Positions 1-10,378 of a stretch of 64,000 nucleotides of DNA are shown one piece after another. How positions within the stretch are numbered: position 1 is the first letter of the stretch; every line of letters begins with the position of its first letter. The notes beneath the pieces were generated by a model that was not told the origin of the DNA, did not search any database, and saw only the letters and a program-made list of their open reading frames with translations. The DNA is from Allomyces macrogynus ATCC 38327 (lineage: Eukaryota > Blastocladiomycota > Blastocladiomycetes > Blastocladiales > Blastocladiaceae). The position numbers and the translations under genes were made by a program. Where the stretch lies: contig GG745363.1 of assembly GCA_000151295.1 (NCBI GenBank), positions 159,929-223,928 on the forward strand, given 5' to 3'.

Positions 1-1088
1 GGATCGGCGACGTTGGTTGCGTGGATGTCTGAATGGACGAAGGGAGGACGGATTGGTCAGAGCGGAACGGTGAGAGTGCGAGAGGGTGGGAGAGGACGTA
101 CACATGTTAGAAATGTCCTTGGCGTCCATTGAAAACTGCGTGTTGGAGAAGCGGCAAAAAGCGTGTCGGTGAATGTAGACGGTGAGCGGGTTCCAGCACG
201 TCACGAGCGCGTAGGCGCGAATGTCAAACTTTTTGCCTAGGGCCGCACAGCGTCACGGTCAGCATTCGAGCCCGGGTTCACGCACTTAAGAGAGAAAGGG
301 AAAGAGACTGCACAAACGTACCGCCAATCAGGTACGGCCGCTCAATGTACCGCTGCACAATGTAGGCCTCTGGCCCTTCGACGGGCTCGCCATTCTCGCC
401 GCGCGCCATGAGCCGCGGGTCCTTGCGCCACCCGTTGATTTGGCTCATCTTGTTGATGAGAAAGATGCCGCGGCCCTGCGCCTTGCCCACGGGCTTCATG
501 ATCCAGACGGTGCCCGGGTGCCGCTTGAATTCCTCGGAGAAGAGCGCGTGCTCTTGTGGGAGGACATAGGACGTGGCGATCAGGTCGTAGTGCGCGGCTA
601 CTTCCTTGCCGCCGCCGTGCCGCACGGGCGCCTTGGCCGTTTCCTTCATCATGCGCTTCATGTTCTTGACGAGCAGGTCCTTGCGTGTGAGCTACAGGGA
701 ATACCGACGGGGAGCGCGTTTGAGCCTGCGAACGAGAGCGGGGGGAGGCGGAGAACCACATCGGTGCGGACCTCATAGTGGTTCTTGAAGTGGTTGATGC
801 GCTGGTCCTCGCGCAAATACAGGCCGTCGTAAAACTCGTGCAGCCAATGAATGTCGCACCAAAAGAAGTCCCATTCGGTTTCACTACGAGCAAAGAAACG
901 GTCAACTTGTTGTCGACGTGCTGGAAATCTCACTTTCGGATATTGGTGCGTGCCTCTCGGTTTCGCGCCATCCTGGCCGGTCCTTCATCACGTCGCAGAC
1001 TGTGTTGCGCAGCGACGTGCGGAACCGAATGACGCGCGGCTGGTCAGCTTCGGTTCTGGTTTGCAGTGCAAGCTGTTCGATTACTTAG
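1..1088 (-). CDS. TTLL9: TTLL9-type tubulin polyglutamylase (partial)
   Basis: Tubulin-tyrosine-ligase-like enzyme that adds glutamates to tubulin tails, typically on axonemal microtubules. Exons read from the sequence: 954-about 1088, 772-883, 322-691, 102-236 and 1-28, the last running off the left edge. Visible family motifs in order: a KDRPGW block, EWDFFWCD, INHFKNHYE, LTRKDLLVKNMKRM, TVWIMKPVGKAQGRGIFL (ATP-grasp nucleotide-binding region), RYIERPYLIGGKKFDIR, and a final HATNVAD block (VHLTNVA in relatives). The order and wording match TTLL9 better than TTLL1. Most splice sites are GT-AG (GTACGT, GTCCGC donors); the intron 884-953 needs a GC donor to keep the frame. The first exon and start codon are not resolved: a stop lies just upstream of 1088 in this frame. 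Its presence argues for a flagellated organism. Family assignment is secure; TTLL9 versus TTLL1 is likely but not certain. Confidence 0.88.
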
Positions 1089-1859
1089 CACGTTCTTCTC
1101 GCGCAGAATGGCGGTGGAGGGCTCGAAATACCCGGCGGCAGTTTCGGATCTCCTTGGAATGGTCGACGAGTTGCTGCTGATCATGGTTTATTTGTCCACT
1201 TGATTGCGCCAAGTTGAGGAGTGCTGCAAGCGGATGCCGAGCAGTAGCTTCAACAACACAGCCGTCCTCGCGCGTCTGCAGTCTGACCTGCCGAAACCCA
1301 CGTGTTGTGCGGTGGCGAGTTTTCGAGCTCCAAATAACGCAGAGAGAAGCCGGAAAACTTGAGCAAAAAATTAAAGCAACTTTTGCAGCCACTTAATTCC
1401 TTTGACGTGCCGTCTTCGCCACCGGGCTGCATTTTGCTTTTTCGCCTTTGTTTTTCTCGCCGTGTGCCGCGCCGCCCTCCACAGCACCGACCACGACCAC
1501 CACCACGCGCTCTCGTTTGCCTTCACCATCTCGTGCCAGAGACCACCAACGGCACGCCGCTGCAACTGCAACACTTCCGACTGGCTGCACCCGTTCGACC
1601 CACTCTCCGACCGTCCAACTTGCCGCAAGTAACGGGATCCCGCGATCTGCACCGACTGCGTCGCCAATTTCTGTGCTCGGCGTCCCTCCTCGACCCACGA
1701 CGACTTGGCACCCGTGCGCCCGACCGACCGACCGACCGACTTTGCGCGCCGCTCGCCGACGACTCTGCTCCGCCCAGTAATCGCGTAACCGCAGCGACCG
1801 ATCAACCGACTCTTGACAACCCGTTTCTCGCCGTCAACCGCTCGTCGATTTCCATCACC
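1089..1859. other. Divergent intergenic region TTLL9/septin
   Basis: About 770 bases between two genes transcribed away from each other. The stretch before the septin start is C- and pyrimidine-rich with repeated CGACCGAC blocks near 1725-1740. Open frames here show no protein-like features, so I read it as promoter and 5' UTR sequence. No TATA box or motif is distinctive enough to call. Confidence 0.4.
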
Positions 1860-3351
1860 ATGTCGGTGAGTACGCCGCGACGCCCTTCCCCCATCGGCTG
1901 CTGCTCGTCGGTCGCGCGGGTGATGATGGTGGAGCCAACCCAGCCGGGTGGGATCCTCGGCGTACATGGACCTGCAGCTTTGCCCACCACACTGTGTGCT
2001 CGTCGTGTTGGCCACCCACCTTCCATCGCGACAATGGAGGCGACATTGCTAACGACGGCCGACTCCAGCTCCCAGACTTTCGCCAGCGCCGTGGTGGCAA
2101 GAAGGCCTTCCAATTCAACATGATCGTTGTTGGTACGGAACGGAATCCCGTGCTGTTCCTCGCTTCGAGCCAGTGCTCATTGCTGACGCTGTTCCGCATG
2201 TAACGTCTAGGTGCCTCGGGTCTCGGCAAGTCGACGTTCGTCAACACGCTCTGCGGCCAGCAGGTCATCCCGCGCCGTGCCGTCGACGACCCGTCGCAGT
2301 GCGCGATCGAGAAAACGATTGCCATCAACCCGATCACCGTCGGTGCGTCTCTTCCGTTTGCGGACCGTCGCTCCAGTCTTGCCAGTGCGCTGATCATTCG
2401 TTGCCCCCTTTTACTGCAGAGATCGAGGAGGACGGCATGAAGATGCAGCTCACCGTCGTCGACACGCCCGGGTTCGGCGACAACATTGACAACTCGTCCA
2501 AGTACGCCCCTTTGTCCTACCTCCGCACCACCAACCTGAATCGCTGACCCCACTGCGCTGTAGCTTTGCCGAGATCCTCGGGTACATTGAGCGCCAGTAC
2601 GACGACCTGCTCGCCGAAGAGTCCAAGATCAAGCGTAACCCGAAATTCAACGACAACCGCATCCACGTGCTGCTCTACTTTATCCAGCCCACGGGCCACT
2701 CGCTGCGTGAAATCGACATTGAGCTCATGAAGCGCCTGTCGGCGCGTGTCAACATTATCCCGTGCGTTGCCAAGGCAGACTCGCTCACGCCTAAGGAGCT
2801 GGCCGACTTCAAGAAGCGCGTACGTAAAAGGAGACCGTTTCGTGGTGCATAAGAGCGAAGTTGGAACGGAACTGACGCGATCCTTTGTCAATCGCTGTAG
2901 ATCATGGAGGACATTCGCTACTACGGCATCCAGGTCTATGACTTCCCGTTCGACGAGGAGGACGAGGACGAGGAGACGGTCGAGGAGAACATGGAGCTGC
3001 GCGTACGTCCTTCACTCCCCACCTCCTTTGCTTCTCGCTCCAACGCTCACTATTATCCCACCACTCTAGTCGCTGCTGCCCTTCGCCGTTGTCGGCTCCG
3101 ACGAGGAAATCAACGTGAACGGCCGCCTGATCCGCGCGCGCCAGTACCCTTGGGGTGTGGTCGAAGTCGAGAACCTCAAGCACTGCGACTTCGCGCGGCT
3201 GCGCTACGTGCTGCTCTCGTCGCACCTGCAGGACCTCAAGGAACTCACGCACGACGTGCTCTACGAGGCCTACCGTTCCGAAAAGCTGTCCAAGCTCGAG
3301 GGGCTCGCCGAAAAGCTGGCCGCCCTGCACGTGCAGGACGGCTCGTACTAA
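1860..3351 (+). CDS. CDC11: Septin, Cdc11/AspA-like
   Basis: Septin GTPase that polymerises into cortical filaments and rings. Seven exons: 1860-1865, 2069-2132, 2211-2342, 2420-2501, 2564-2819, 2901-3002 and 3070-3351, giving 307 residues with every phase consistent. The first exon encodes only Met-Ser before a GTGAGT donor. Visible: an N-terminal basic patch [14 protein letters not shown]-loop GASGLGKST, switch/G3 block DTPGFGD, G4 block AKAD, and the septin unique element ending [15 protein letters not shown]. Wording such as [27 protein letters not shown] and [12 protein letters not shown] follows the Cdc11/AspA group. The usual C-terminal coiled coil is absent: the protein stops soon after the septin core. 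Unlike many Cdc11 proteins, the P-loop keeps the full GKST. The class call rests on pattern memory, not a tree. Confidence 0.93.
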
Positions 3352-3652
3352 GCCGAAGGCATTTAGATGGCGCTGGGGGTTCGTGGGGTTTGCGCCACGG
3401 CCCCCATCCCTGGCCGTTTTTTTGGCTTTTGTTGTTCGCTCGCACGCTCGTCGATTCGTGTTTTTCAAGCTGTCTTTTTAGCTTTGTTGCATTGGCTGTT
3501 TTGCTGTCGTCTCGGTTGCGTACCCGCTCCTTGTTGTTCCCCTTTCACTCTGGGCTGGCCACATAAACGATGTTTGTATCAATCACCCTTGCCATCCTTC
3601 AGTCAAACCGACCCACTCGCTTCAGCCCTGCACAACAAGTCTCGCCCTCGTC
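3352..3652. other. Convergent intergenic region
   Basis: T-rich 3' flank of the septin gene facing the 3' end of the TPR gene. No gene, repeat or clear polyadenylation signal recognised. Confidence 0.35.
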
Positions 3653-4640
3653 TCACCCCAACCGCGACACACTGACTGCCGTCCCCGGCACGGGCGTCGG
3701 CGCTATCGACACGGCCGCCAATATGTCCGTGAGCAAGGCCCGCGTGCGCGTATCGGCCGGATCCTGTTCGAGCGCGCGCTGCGTGCACTCGGCTGCGGGC
3801 TGTGCGCGGCAGTGCGCGTGGAATGCGGCGCCCAACGACCTGCACGAAAAGAGAGCGAGAATCAGTACATCCGTCGGGACGACGAGAAGCGGGAGAGAAT
3901 GAGAAGTGCGTATCGTAAAAAGTCCTTGTGCAAGCCCAACGACAGCGCATAACTCGCACACTGCTCGGCCTCGAACAGGCGGTCGTGCTGCAAGTGCAAC
4001 AAAGCGAGCGCCGCCCAGGATTTCGGGTCGCGCGGGGTCGTTGTTGTCGCGTGCTACACCCAATCAACCAATCACCCCACCCCATTAGTTCCACCCATAA
4101 CCACCAATCCAAATGGACAAAAGGACGTATACAGAAACACGCCTCGGCCTCCTCGCCATTGCCCAACCCCATACACGCGAGCCCGACCCCTGTCCACGCG
4201 CGCGCCCTTACAAACATATCCTGGGCCACTGCCATCCGCTCCACATCCACACACGGCGCATCCACGCCCCACTCGTCCCCGCCACACGCCATCGCGTAAT
4301 AGATCGCAGCCAATCGGCGCAGAACCAACGCGTCGTCATAGTTCGCATGATACGCGAGCAGCGACTCGTATGCCTGCTGCGCGACCGTCCACTTGCAGTT
4401 CACGTACGCCACGTGCCTGAGCGCCGCCCATACCTGCGTGGAATCGAGGTCCGCGGTGATCGCTGACCGGAGAACCGCGTCCGCCGCATAGGGCTGCCCG
4501 CTCTGCACTTGCATTCGTGTGCAGAGGAGAGCGACGCGTGTCATCGCGGTCCCGCAATCGACCAAGTGCTGTGCGAACAAACGGTCTGGCGGCGACCTCA
4601 AGGTCGCCGCCACATCTGCCCTAGGACCCTGCCCAAGGTC
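3653..4640 (-). CDS. TPR-repeat protein, C-terminal portion, truncated
   Basis: C-terminal part of a tetratricopeptide-repeat protein. The main exon (about 4640-4145) holds repeat helices such as YAADAVLRSAITADLD, WAALRHVAYVNCKW and QQAYESLLAYHANYDDAL. A middle exon (about 4060-3910) encodes PKSWAALALLHLQHDRLFEAEQC, in two overlapping pieces SWAALALLHLQ and LFEAEQC. The last exon begins SLGAAFHAHCRA, continues ALEQDPADTRTRALLTD and stops at 3653. Exact donors were not resolvable. Flagellar TPR proteins such as CFAP70/TTC18 have this look, and the neighbouring TTLL9 suits that, but I cannot confirm the family. On the 5' side, protein-like sequence fades at about 4600, where a palindrome and CCTAGG-rich tract begin, so the gene appears to have lost its N-terminal part at the mobile-DNA border. 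Confidence 0.6.
4588..4611. repeat. Perfect 11-bp palindrome with 2-nt loop
   Basis: Arms GGCGGCGACCT and AGGTCGCCGCC are exact reverse complements separated by CA. It sits where TPR coding similarity stops and the CCTAGG-rich tract starts, so it may mark the edge of inserted DNA. Alternatively it is part of the TPR coding sequence by chance. Confidence 0.6.
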
Positions 4641-5110
4641 CAACCCTAGGTCAAAATGCTGTCCTAGGTCTGCGCCGCTCCAGGACCTCCACCTCAATGA
4701 ACCCCCACTGCGACCACTTCGATTAATGTCTCTGAGCATACCGCTGAGATGCCCCTGTAAGCCTGGGAGCTGGGGCAGGAATTCTGGGACCTAGGTCCAC
4801 GCCAGTCAGGAAAAGGAATATGGGGATATGTACTGAGAGCAAGTCCGAGTAAGGGTGCTGGGGATGGTTGGACAGGGAAAATAGACCTAGGAACATGTGT
4901 CTTGGACCTCAGTCCACACGTGGGCAGCGCAGCTGCCTTGGGGCCAGGGGTTTGGGGAGATGGTTCGGGGATGGTTCAGGGAATGTCAGGGAAGTGGTTG
5001 GGACGTTTGGGTGTCACCAGTTCAAGGGATAGGTCTGGGAGGGTATTTCCCAGAATCTCCCATTCTTACTTGGATTCAGGGGTAGAATTATATACCCTTA
5101 CTTGGGGAGA
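4612..5110. repeat. CCTAGG-rich, GGGAC-rich border tract
   Basis: Non-coding tract left of the viral genes. The palindromic hexamer CCTAGG occurs five times in 272 bases (4620, 4645, 4663, 4790, 4886), far above chance. It is followed by G-rich phrases built on GGGATGGTT, TGGGAC and GGTCTGGGAGG. The style resembles the motif-array terminal repeats of the transposon at 57.5-59.8 kb but is not the same sequence. It could be a terminal repeat of the viral element or of another transposon. No matching tract was seen at the right viral border. Confidence 0.5.
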
Positions 5111-5717
5111 TTTTTCCGAAAAGTTTTGACACAAGGGGCACTCAAACGACATCACCAAAGTTTCCTTGCCATGTGCTAAACCATGAACACCATGAACTTC
5201 AGGAATCAAACACCAAACAGCTGTGTCTTTTCGAGGCCAGCCAAGTGGTGCACACGAGTGCCAAACTTTGTCATATACGTCGAGTACCTCTGCAATCAAT
5301 GTGGGACAATTGTCATAATAGCCCACTCCAACTGGACATGCCAGGAGGCTGACCCTCCACCACCTCCACAATTTGAATAACAAATACACATTGCACGAAT
5401 GGTTTCCATGCAGTGTGCGAGACACGATTAGTTAAAGGATAGGCGGTAGACTTCGCCTGGCTTGAGTTTTGTACAGACTGCTGGAAGACTGGCCAAGTTC
5501 TCTGGGCAGTGGTTCTGGGTGGTTGCTCCACTTTCTTGGGCTCTTGCCAGTGGAGGTCTTCGGTGGGTGTTGCGAGAACCTTCATCGCTTTTGTCTCTTC
5601 TCTTGGATAAAAATTCAAAGCACATGTGCGTATAAACTTAGTCACGATTAAATTTTTGACCCCTGTTGTGGTGGGCATTTTAGCCAATGATGGCAAACTG
5701 CGACAGGAGGATGACAA
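5066..5717 (-). pseudogene. Unrecognised ORF at the left end of the viral block
   Basis: Two overlapping minus-strand frames (5313-5717 and 5066-5425) probably represent one broken gene downstream of the penton gene. The downstream frame contains a CPLC pair near its end (ECPLCQNFSEK) and segments such as PTLIAEVLDVYDKVW that look protein-like. The upstream frame has EDLHWQEPKKVEQPP. I recognise no family. Its position and strand place it in the viral operon-like array. It could be a virion accessory protein or a degraded enzyme; nothing visible decides this. Confidence 0.35.
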
Positions 5718-5781
5718 CGTTCATGCACAGAATCGCAACTTCAAAGCTGAGCATTTACTATATACCATCAAAAATAAATTT

Positions 5782-6550
5782 TCAAGTCAGGAACACAAGC
5801 TGGATGGTCCAATTGTGGCCATTGAAGTCAATGGGCTGCAGTTTGTCATCACACAGCTCAAGCTCAATCTCTGTGACTTCCTCAGTGATGGCTTTTGAAT
5901 CAAAGTTATAGAATTCACTGGACGAGTTCTGGTACACAAATGACTGTCCCCAACTGCCCTGTATGTGGAAGAGATACCACAAGTGAACCAACATTGGGGA
6001 ACGACAAGTGGGTGTAGTCTGCCAGCATGGTCCCAAGGTTGGACTTGAGGTGAATCGTCTCAATGCAGGCAAGGCCAATGGCATATTCACCTGTCAGTGA
6101 GGAGCCTGTAAGTGCAGCATTCACGCTGTTGTTCTTCCAAGGCTCAGTGCCAAGTCCGAGGTTTTGGTGAATGCTATTTGGTTTGTTGCGGAAAATACGC
6201 AACTTCATGGCACTGTTAGCAAAGGTGACACGGCCAGTAGCCGAGTTCCAGGTCACAGACCACGTCCCTATCCAGTTCATTTCAGCATTGCTGTTGTTGA
6301 GTAGTTCTGTGAGCTTGTCACAGAGTGACTGAGGAGTGCAATATGCAGGGGGCACTGGAATCACAGCATCATAATAGGCATAGCCAGGCTGGCCCCGAAT
6401 ATAGAGCAGGTTATTGCTCTCAGTAATGTTGTACCAGGTGTTGGGAATCATGCCTGACACCACACAAATGCCCTTCGTCTGGATGGCGCGTGGAAGGCGG
6501 TATGAGACCCCAGTCTCCAGGTCCTTGGAGTTAATGTTGATGTATTTCAT
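5782..6550 (-). pseudogene. Penton / minor capsid protein, one frameshift
   Basis: Single-jelly-roll vertex protein of the PLV/polinton capsid. Start is the ATG at 6550 (MKYININSKDLETG), typical of these proteins. The reading frame runs to 5915, but the family's C-terminal signature lies in the next frame: EIELELCDDKLQPIDFNG followed by a W-x-I-x-L-x-F end, stopping at 5782. This hallmark, a D-x-x-x-x-x-I-D-F-N-G turn then a final beta strand, is what ties it to pentons. A one-base change near 5945 separates the two parts, by decay or sequencing error. Length when read across (about 255 residues) suits the family. It sits 3' of the capsid gene and a small ORF, a common order in this virus group. 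Call rests on motif pattern, not alignment. Confidence 0.78.
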
Positions 6551-6588
6551 GTGAGGGACTGACCTTTATGGTATCTTGAGAAAAAAAA

Positions 6589-6810
6589 TCACACGCCTAC
6601 TGCCACACCACCACTGTCAGGGGGTGAGGTGCCCTTCCAAGCATCAAACAGGTCGTAGATATCGTCAGCAATGTTGGTAGCGCGTGAAACATATGTGGCA
6701 GGAGTGGCCAGGGCAGGATATTGAGAAGCAAACTGGGCGACCCCATGGATACCCTGTGTCACATTCTTGAAGTTGTTCTTGACATAGTGTCCAAGAGAGG
6801 CAAGCGTCAC
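6589..6810 (-). CDS. Small 73-aa viral ORF
   Basis: Short intact frame between penton and capsid genes, starting MTLASLGHYVKNNFKN. It has an amphipathic N-terminal half and an alanine-rich middle, and ends in a glycine/valine tail. There is no clear transmembrane helix. Polinton-like viruses often carry small basic or amphipathic virion proteins in this slot (pX-like cement or membrane-lytic peptides), but no residue pattern proves that here. Being intact while its neighbours are frameshifted is only mildly informative because it is short. Confidence 0.5.
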   Translation of the reverse strand: MTLASLGHYVKNNFKNVTQGIHGVAQFASQYPALATPATYVSRATNIADDIYDLFDAWKGTSPPDSGGVAVGV

Positions 6811-6875
6811 TTAAAATGAGGTCTAAATCGAGCAGATATTCATGTGGTGAGGGGTCTAACTATCTATCAAGAAAA

Positions 6876-8188
6876 TTAATTGAAGACGCCCACTGAGCCG
6901 TTGGCGTTAAATGAAATGCTGGTGATATAGCTAACAAAAAACGTCACAACGCCACGAAACTGAGCCAAGGGTGTTGTCAACAGCAAAGGGTTCACCTGTT
7001 GTGAGAATCTCGAGGTCCACACCCGACTTCTTGGCCTTGTCTGAGCTTGAGACAAGCAAGGAGGTCTCAATGGTGTGGGCAAGGATGAACTGACCCTGAG
7101 GGGGCGCAAAGGAACCGCCTGAGACAAAACCGCGGTCAATCCACTTGACAGGTGTCAGTTTACCAACAGTGTGGCCCTTTGCAAAGCCCTCGAGCTCATG
7201 GAGGGCCTCAGGGGCATAGCCCGTGCAGTCAATGGGGTGGAGCTGGACCATCTCATCAGCATTCTTGATTTGGTAATTCGTGATGGGCACACCACAAGCC
7301 AGGGGGTCCACATTGGCCTTGCCATGGTACTGGGGCGTTTGGAATGCCACAAGGGTGCACTTCTGCATGCTGTGATGGTCCGACATAACAATCGAGCCTG
7401 TTGGGGTGACAAAGGCAGGTGTCTTGCATGCCCAAGTCGTACCAGTGAACATGACACCGCCAGCCAAGGCCCATGCTGCATCAAGTTGCACAAGCTGACC
7501 AGCATGAGGGGTCATTGTATCCACCGTGAGGTAATGAGGTATGGCTCACTTACCACATAGCCACCAACAGTGCCTGTGGTGTTAATCATGCAAGCCTTGG
7601 GCTCAGTGAGTGTCAATTCAATGATGAGACCCGAGGTGTGCTTGAGGTTGAGCCAGCAGTCCTGGGTCAGGAGAGCAGAGTGCAGTGGGAACATGAACTG
7701 GCGGTTGGAACCTGGGTGGTGCACAGGGTCGCTGTAGCCCTGGCCAATGGACAGGACAGTGTTTTTGAGTGTGGCTGCATCACTCAACATCCGTGATAGC
7801 AACCCATAGACATCAATATCTTCAAGTAATTGGTCAGCGGAACTAAGCACTTGAAGCCAGGGAACACATGTGTGGATACCCTCTGAAAAGTATGTCTCTG
7901 GGGTACCAGCTTTCATGGGCTGGGTGCATGCTGTGTCCTTGTACATTGAGGCTTTGAACGAAAAATGCACACCTGCTGACAAGTCCAAATCTTGTTCATG
8001 GCCGGAATCTGGAAGCGGATGGTTGAGCCAAGCCTGTTGCTAGACGCAGAGAATGCAGAACCCTGTGTGCATTGGAACTTGATTGTCGTGTGGTCAGCAA
8101 CTGGTGCCTGCTTGGGAGGAGTGTAAATCATCTCCTTGCCAAGTGATGTCAGGAGGACATTGGCAAAGTTTGTCACAGATGAAGTCAT
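6876..8188 (-). pseudogene. Double-jelly-roll major capsid protein, frameshifted
   Basis: Major capsid protein of the endogenous PLV. The start at 8188 opens an N-terminal part (MTSSVTNFANVLLTSLGKEM, then TIRFQIPAM). The frame then shifts near 7985 to LDLSAGVHFSFKAS, the next strand of the first jelly roll. That frame runs to about 7515, shifts again into AGQLVQLDAAWALAGGV and onward, and near 6965 a third shift leads to a short C-terminal strand ending NANGSVGVFN at 6876. Read across the shifts the product is about 435 residues, in the PLV range. Three frame breaks in one gene point to decay rather than one sequencing slip. Position between packaging ATPase and penton supports the call. Identification is from the N-terminal F-x-I-P...L-D-L-S pattern, gene order and length, without a structure search. 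Confidence 0.72.
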
Positions 8189-8226
8189 GTTAAGAGGGGG
8201 TTTTACAAGCTACCAAAGAAAAAGAA

Positions 8227-9013
8227 TTATGAGTACTCATCCTCCTGTTGGTGCTGTTCTCGCATAATAAACGAGTGGAATGAAATGTTGTAGCAGTACC
8301 TGATGCCATGATTCTGCATGTTGATGTTCAATGTGACATGTGGTGTTGCAAAAATTTCGTAGCACACTGCCAGGAACTCTTCCCACATGAATGGACCTCC
8401 ACATGCATCATAAATAGTCTGCAGCTCGTTTTTGTTAAATGTCTCAAACAGCACATAATACGACATGTTGTTGCAAGCAAGTGGGGAAATGGCCTTGAAC
8501 AGCTGCACCAACATTATCATGGAGCACTTTCGATGGCGTGACAGTGCAATGAAGCTGTCCAGGAAGCACGGGCGGGCAAACTTGGTGCCCGCAATGTCAT
8601 CGAGCACAATGAGGATATTGTCAATGGTCCAGGGTGCTTGGTAAAGTCGCGCTTCTCGGGATCCTGGAGCATGGCAATTTCCTTTAATTTGGCCTCCATT
8701 TCGTCAACCTCGTGAATGAAGCAGTCCCGTGACACGGCAAGCAGCTCCGGGTTGTAGGGGGCTTTTGGGTCGTGTTTGAGGACAGGCGTTTCAGTGAGAT
8801 GTTGCCATTTGGGGTTGAGGTGTGAGGTGGGTGAGAAGACGTAGACTTTTGAGAAACAGTGCCATCAACACTGTGGTGACAGTATCATGTTGAGGGCTGT
8901 TGTACTCTTGCCTGCCGCTTTCGGCCCCAGCATACACACTGTGGCTGGTATCTTGGGCACAAGGTAGGGGCCACCTTGATGGGCCTGGTTGTCAAGTGCT
9001 TTCACAGTGAACA
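8227..9013 (-). pseudogene. FtsK/HerA-type DNA packaging ATPase, broken
   Basis: A32-like genome-packaging ATPase. Start ATG at 9013; Walker A is LGPKAAGKSTT (about residues 37-47). A TGA interrupts the frame at 8865-8867. The frame then continues through KVYVFSPTSHLNPKW and a charged helix to KHPGPLTI. A one-base shift near 8640 leads to the Walker B strand ILIVLDD, followed by AGTKFARPCFLDSF, and RHRKCSMIMLVQLFKAISP, a typical sensor strand with a glutamine. It ends at 8227 in QEDEYS. Walker A, Walker B, sensor and size (about 260 residues) all fit viral packaging ATPases of the PLV/NCLDV lineage. The stop and frameshift make it non-functional as read. It lies directly upstream of the capsid gene on the same strand. 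Confidence 0.86.
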
Positions 9014-9016
9014 TGG

Positions 9017-10378
9017 TTATACTTTATGATGACAATTTATGTCCTGGACGCCGCCAAATCCTTGTGGGACTTGGTAGACCTTTGGTCCATGGGGTTTGAT
9101 GACACGCGCCCCATTTTGTGGAAGAGTGAAAGGAGCATGTTGGTTCTTGCAGAAATGGGGCACTGTGGCAAAGAAGTTGTTGACAGTATGTGGCTTGTCA
9201 TCCCATGGCATACGAGGGGTGGAGTTGAGTGCACTGGCAATTTGCTTGAGTGTGTCGGTTGTCATCCTCTGCTCCTGGGGTCCTGGTCCATCATCACCAC
9301 CACTGCCCTTGCTCCCATTGGTGCCAATAACTTCCACCATGTTCTGTGCCTGTTCAAGGATGCCTGACAGCTTGTTGAGGGGATTATTGGCTGACTGGTT
9401 GAGGGCATCAATGACAACCAGGGAGGGCTGACAGCTGCTCAGGGACTTTGTTGAGCATATCCTGCATTGCATACTGTCCCTCTTCCAGTGCCTCTGTGAT
9501 GCGCCCAATCTTGTTGATTCGTGCCTTGTTATCCTTAATCTCGGCATTGTTCTCAAAGTCCCACAGCCCCTGTTCAAGTGCAAGGCGCTCAAGCTGCTCT
9601 TGGACATTCTGGCTTGCAAGCTGGGCAGTGTTCCCACCCTCAGCCTTGAGCTCCATCTCGAGGCCATTCAGGGCTTGGATGAGTACATCATTTTGCTCAT
9701 TGACATTGCGGAATGTTGCCTCAATACCTTGGAAAAGTGTGTAAAGTGCTGAATCAATGCCCAGGTATGTCTGAATGATGTTCTGGATGTTCTGAATGGT
9801 TCAATGTGTTCTGGGTGAGGCTGTTTTGGGTGAGGTTGTTCTGGATGTTCTGCTGGTTCAGGGTGTTGTTCTGCTGGTTCAGGACGACTGCCTGAACATT
9901 GCCATCAACCTGTGGATTCCAGTGTGCACCCACAGGGCCAGCAACACCATTGTTGTTTTGTGCGTCTGACAATGCTTGCTCATATTCGCCTGGCATGGGC
10001 ACGACAGCAGTGGGTGGTTCCTCTGCCATTTGGCAAGCAAGGATGGGAGGAATATACATGGAAGGTACCATTCGTCACCTGGAAGTTCCCTGGCTGGGGC
10101 AGGGAGGAGAGGGGGATTAGCAGACACCATTTGCATATTGTCATGGGGCTCACCCATGTCAATGTCAGGCTGTGGACGTCCACGCGTCACCCGCATGTCA
10201 TCAGGAGGGGGTACTGCACACCTGCATTGGGGTTGGCGTCAGCTGGTCTACCTTCCTCATTGCTTGAAATATCAATGTACTCCTGCTCACCATTGCCCTG
10301 TGCATTGTTGTCCACGTCCATGTTGTCCTCACCAATTTCCGAATCTTTGATGAACTCACCATCTCCCCAGTGTTTCAT
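9017..10378 (-). pseudogene. Coiled-coil, N/Q-rich viral protein, frameshifted
   Basis: Reads as one long gene broken by several frameshifts. The 5' part (from ATG 10378) is acidic: MKHWGDGEFIKDSEIGEDN. Next come PAREL and EEPPTAVVPMPGEYEQALSD, then an asparagine/glutamine-rich repeat (LNQQNNTLNQQNIQNN, 9790-9890). A long coiled coil follows (IQTYLGIDSALYTLF..., ALNGLEMELKAEGGN, RLALEQGLWDFENNAEIKDN). The 3' part holds NPLNKLSGILEQAQNMV, a glycine/proline linker and a C-terminal domain ending near 9025. I recognise no family. Size, coiled coil and position upstream of the packaging ATPase suggest a structural or scaffold protein, or the shaft of a spike. That function is inference only. Confidence 0.5.

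Noticed and set aside
4612..5110. CRISPR-like array from repeated CCTAGG and GGGAC motifs
   Set aside because: Spacing is irregular, units are only 6 bp, and the genome is eukaryotic.
5626..5898. Plus-strand ORF of 90 codons with a plausible-looking protein
   Set aside because: It is antisense to the penton C-terminal signature on minus, which has family support.
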